DNA of 7,943 nucleotides from DATFXF01 sp035258565. Its GTDB lineage: Bacteria > Acidobacteriota > Terriglobia > Acidiferrales > UBA7541. The notes under the pieces were generated by a model. The model saw only the letters and a program-made list of their open reading frames with translations. It searched no databases and was not told where the DNA came from. The stretch spans positions 1 through 7,943 of the forward strand of contig DATFXF010000305.1 in assembly GCA_035258565.1 (NCBI GenBank), given 5' to 3'. A program made the translations under genes and the position numbers. This document shows, piece after piece, positions 6,108 to 7,943 of this stretch (the first letter of the stretch is position 1; every line of letters starts with the position of its first letter).

Positions 6108-6839
6108 CACGGTGTCTCCTCCTTCTCAACAAATTTTCCGGAAGCCGCGGGAGCGTTGAGATCGTTGATTCCCCAGTCGTAGCCGAAGTGATCGACCTTG
6201 GGGTTTCTGAGCTGGTCGAGCAAGGCGCGATCAGCTGGGTTGGCGTAGATCCTAACATAGTCCACCTGGGGCTGCCCGGTGATCGTGGCGTTTTGAAGTA
6301 GAGGCGTGCGGCCTCATCGAGCAATCGCTCGGTGCTTTCTGGGTGTAGGCTTCGCGCTGCAATCGGGGGCAACTATTGGAAGCGCAGACGATGGCAAAAT
6401 GGATGCGGGGTTCACCCAAGTTCTTGCGAAGGATGTCTTCGATGTTGTTCAACGTGTATTCCTTGCCGCCCGCAACAAGTTTTCGGCTCCAGAAGAAACT
6501 GTAGAGTCGGCCGAGGTTGCGCACACTCTTGATCGGCCAGTTTTCGATCACCGCTTTCATCACCAGGGCGTTGTACGCATTGATCCAGTAAGCCAGCTGG
6601 CTCGAGCGCGTGGGGAAATCATTGGGGTTGGAGAGCGGGCTGCGCCGGGCAATCTGCTCGACGAACCGGTTCAGGTCAGCGGGACTAGCTTCGAGGGCTC
6701 GATAGTCCACCCGGCCCGTCTCGGTCACGAATCTCTTCAGCACGCGGTCCCAAGGAGCGTAATCAAGTCCTGGCTCCTGCGCGTTGGCGGTCAGGGCTAC
6801 AACAAAGAACGGCAGAATCAGAAAATGCCACTTTCTCAT
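6107..6839 (-). CDS. DUF547 family exported protein (two frameshifts)
   Basis: ATG at 6839 follows GGGGAAGG at close spacing and gives a clear signal peptide (MRKWHFLILPFFVVALTANA), so the product is exported. DUF547 hallmarks follow: LAYWINAYNALVMKAVIENW (residues 82-101), then YTLNNIEDILRK and EPRIHFAIVCASNSCPRL (144-160). After REAYT the frame breaks. Adding one base to GGG at 6341-6343 (plus strand) gives PESTERLLDEAARLYF, and adding one to TTTT at 6291-6294 gives NATITGQPQVDYVRIYAN and a regular end at ASGKFVEKEETP. The corrected protein has 244 residues. The molecular function of DUF547 is not established to my knowledge. It lies 56 bases after the thioredoxin-like gene and overlaps the next gene by one base, so it is part of the same transcript. 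Confidence 0.85.
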
Positions 6840-6895
6840 GGTCCTTCCCCAAAACCTGTGTGACCGCAAAAAAGGCTGCCGCTTGAACCGCGCCC

Positions 6896-7348
6896 CTACT
6901 TCAAGCTCGCGTCCAGAACTGTGGAAAGCTTCGATTCGTCCACTTCACCGGGGTCGTTATACACCGCTTTCCCGGTTCGATCGAGGATGGTGACGTGGGG
7001 GATGTAACCCCGGTAGTACTTCTTGACGAGCTCTTGTTGGGCGGGCGAGCGCTTCAGGTCCAAATCGACGACGACGAAGTGCACCCGGCCGCGATACTTT
7101 TGATAGAGATTTACCGAGCGGCGAGCCTGCCGCTTGGAATTGAATCAACCCTCGCCGTAAAAGATGATGTAATTCGGTTGGCCCCCGACCACACCGTCTT
7201 CCATGTGGTCGCCGGTAATGAGAGGGCCGTCCTGACTGTCGCTTGAATAGTCCAGTCTTGGGTTGAGGCGAAGGTTGTCCGCGCTCTCGAGAGGAACAGC
7301 GAGGGTGACCCAGAGCAAAAGCGGAAGAGTCAAGGCTTTCATTTTCAT
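6896..7348 (-). CDS. Exported thioredoxin-fold protein with in-frame TGA, probable selenoprotein (UxxS)
   Basis: Start at ATG 7348 (GGGAG 9 bases upstream) or ATG 7342 (AAGGGA 6 bases upstream). The N-terminus is a signal peptide (MKMKALTLPLLLWVTLAVPL). The thioredoxin core begins at NYIIFYGEG. Codon 68 is TGA (7145-7147), and the same frame continues with FNSKRQARRSVNLYQKY, VHFVVVDLDL, YYRGYIPHVTIL (the cis-proline loop) and GEVDESKLSTVLD to the stop at 6896. Aligned with thioredoxin FWAEWCGPCK, the TGA takes the place of the nucleophilic Cys and Ser that of the resolving Cys, giving U-x-x-S. A hairpin directly downstream fits a bacterial SECIS element. The whole protein would be 150 residues. 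Without Sec insertion only a 67-residue stub would be made. A point mutation of TGC/TGT to TGA is the alternative. It is second in the operon, after another thioredoxin-fold gene. Confidence 0.8.
7114..7137 (-). promoter_or_regulatory. Candidate bacterial SECIS hairpin
   Basis: On the minus strand the stem AGCGGC (7129-7134) pairs perfectly with GCCGCT (7117-7122) around the loop AGGCTC. Two more C-G pairs (7136-7137 with 7114-7115) lie beyond a single A/C mismatch. The stem starts 10 bases, and the loop 16 bases, after the TGA. The E. coli fdhF element has an AGGUCU loop at almost the same distance, and the bacterial consensus wants a G among the first two loop bases, which is met. The stem also encodes Arg-rich KRQARRS, so chance GC pairing is possible. 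Confidence 0.6.
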
Positions 7349-7406
7349 TCCCTTGTTCTCCCTGTGCCACGTCAAAGCCATCTCCTTCGATCGCCGTACG
7401 CTCACT

Positions 7407-7832
7407 CTAGACGAGGCAAGCGGTGACCGGCAATCCGGCGCGCAGGTTCAGCACCGGCTGGGCGGGCTCGATCGTGGCTGCAAGCGCGGGCTGGGCATCG
7501 TACTCCACTCTCACGGCGACAAAATGGCGGTTGCTGGAGTCCGCCGTCTCTGGCTGGGAGTAGCTGTCCCGGTCCATTTGCTCGCAAAACGAACACCACA
7601 TCGTTCCCAGGTCCAGGAGAACGGGGAGGTCCGTTTCTCGCGCTCTACGCCAGGCCTCCGCGCCCCAGAACCACCACTCCGCCGGCTGTCGGCTGGCGCG
7701 CTCGGAGTATGCCGAACGGGTGTCCCGGAGGCGTGGATTCGGAGACGAGCGCTCCCCGGCTGTGCCGGCGGGCAGAGCGCAAAGGCCAACCGCAAGAACC
7801 GGCACCGCGAAAGAGATGGCCCTGGCGCGCAT
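7407..7832 (-). CDS. Exported DUF255 / thioredoxin-fold protein, short form (possibly truncated)
   Basis: From ATG 7832 a 141-residue product with a signal-peptide-like start (MRARAISFAVPVLAVGLCAL, then PAGTAG). The DUF255 pattern follows: AYSERASRQPAEWWFWGAEAW, LPVLLDLGTMWCSFCEQMDRD with the active-site pair C80/C83, then HFVAVRVEYDAQPALA and LNLRAGLPVTA with the cis-proline. Relatives usually run on (TAFLTPxGKxYFGGxYFP, often plus a large helical domain), but here a TAG comes five codons after GLPVTA. The last strands and helix of the fold are therefore missing; a one-base shift does not restore them. No good ribosome site precedes ATG 7832, so the start is uncertain and could be farther upstream, up to 7934. 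It is the first visible gene of the redox operon, 58 bases before the probable selenoprotein. It may be a remnant or a minimal redox partner. Confidence 0.7.
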   Translation of the reverse strand: MRARAISFAVPVLAVGLCALPAGTAGERSSPNPRLRDTRSAYSERASRQPAEWWFWGAEAWRRARETDLPVLLDLGTMWCSFCEQMDRDSYSQPETADSSNRHFVAVRVEYDAQPALAATIEPAQPVLNLRAGLPVTACLV

Positions 7833-7943
7833 ACAAGTGATTAGAGTCGCAGCCCGGCCAGAAGTTTCACCCCGGTAGCCACCCGCCGGTGCTGGTTGGG
7901 AGGAAAAACGCGCTGGCTGTGGAACTTTTGGCATCCCTGCGAA

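Noticed and set aside
7833..7943. Possible riboswitch or leader RNA upstream of the DUF255 gene
   Set aside because: GC-rich self-complementary patches are visible, but I could not match the conserved boxes of any riboswitch class I know, and the region is cut by the window edge.

Overview
The window looks like a piece of an Acidobacteriota genome, or a metagenomic contig from one. The reasons are a GC-rich composition, a bacterial Ser/Thr kinase of the 'YKAEDTRLG' type, a small two-CxxC protein of a kind I associate with this phylum, a DUF4440-type (SnoaL-like) protein, and an ECF sigma/zinc anti-sigma pair. The taxonomic call is an inference from protein style only.

Layout. At the left edge is the N-terminal end of a Ser/Thr protein kinase (minus, running off the window). 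It is followed by a 5'-truncated remnant of a sigma-54-dependent activator (minus, 316-759) with no AAA+ core. Next come a small intact zinc-ribbon-like gene (plus, 1100-1324) and a broken SnoaL-like gene (plus, 1707 to about 2125). A convergent minus-strand pair follows: an ECF sigma factor (2396-3027, one frameshift) and its zinc-binding anti-sigma factor (2141-2380). After a 322-base non-coding stretch, the right half (3350-7832, all minus) is a five-gene operon-like block. In transcription order it is: an exported DUF255/thioredoxin-fold protein with WCSFC; an exported thioredoxin-like protein with an in-frame TGA at the catalytic cysteine position; an exported DUF547 protein; a small hydrophobic protein with a CYTC motif; and an 806-residue membrane flavoprotein/polyferredoxin.

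The most interesting element is the in-frame TGA at 7145-7147. It falls exactly where the nucleophilic Cys of the thioredoxin CxxC motif should be, giving U-x-x-S. Reading frame and homology continue on both sides, and a hairpin with loop AGGCTC starts 10 nt after the TGA, as expected for a bacterial SECIS element. I read this as a selenocysteine-containing thioredoxin-fold protein. It is encoded with a membrane NAD(P)H/FAD/[4Fe-4S] protein that could supply electrons across the membrane to extracytoplasmic thiol/selenol proteins. The flavoprotein domain appears circularly permuted: the C-terminal FAD-binding 'VPGV..VGD' segment of thioredoxin reductases lies at its N-terminus, ahead of the first Rossmann motif.

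Several genes need a single missing base to restore their frame (near 153-157, 1793, 2695-2698, 5804-5805, 6021-6022, 6291-6294 and 6341-6343), and every case is a deletion, mostly in a short homopolymer. That suggests sequencing or assembly undercalls rather than seven independent gene deaths. The sigma-54 activator remnant and the extra nonsense codon in the SnoaL-like gene look like real decay.
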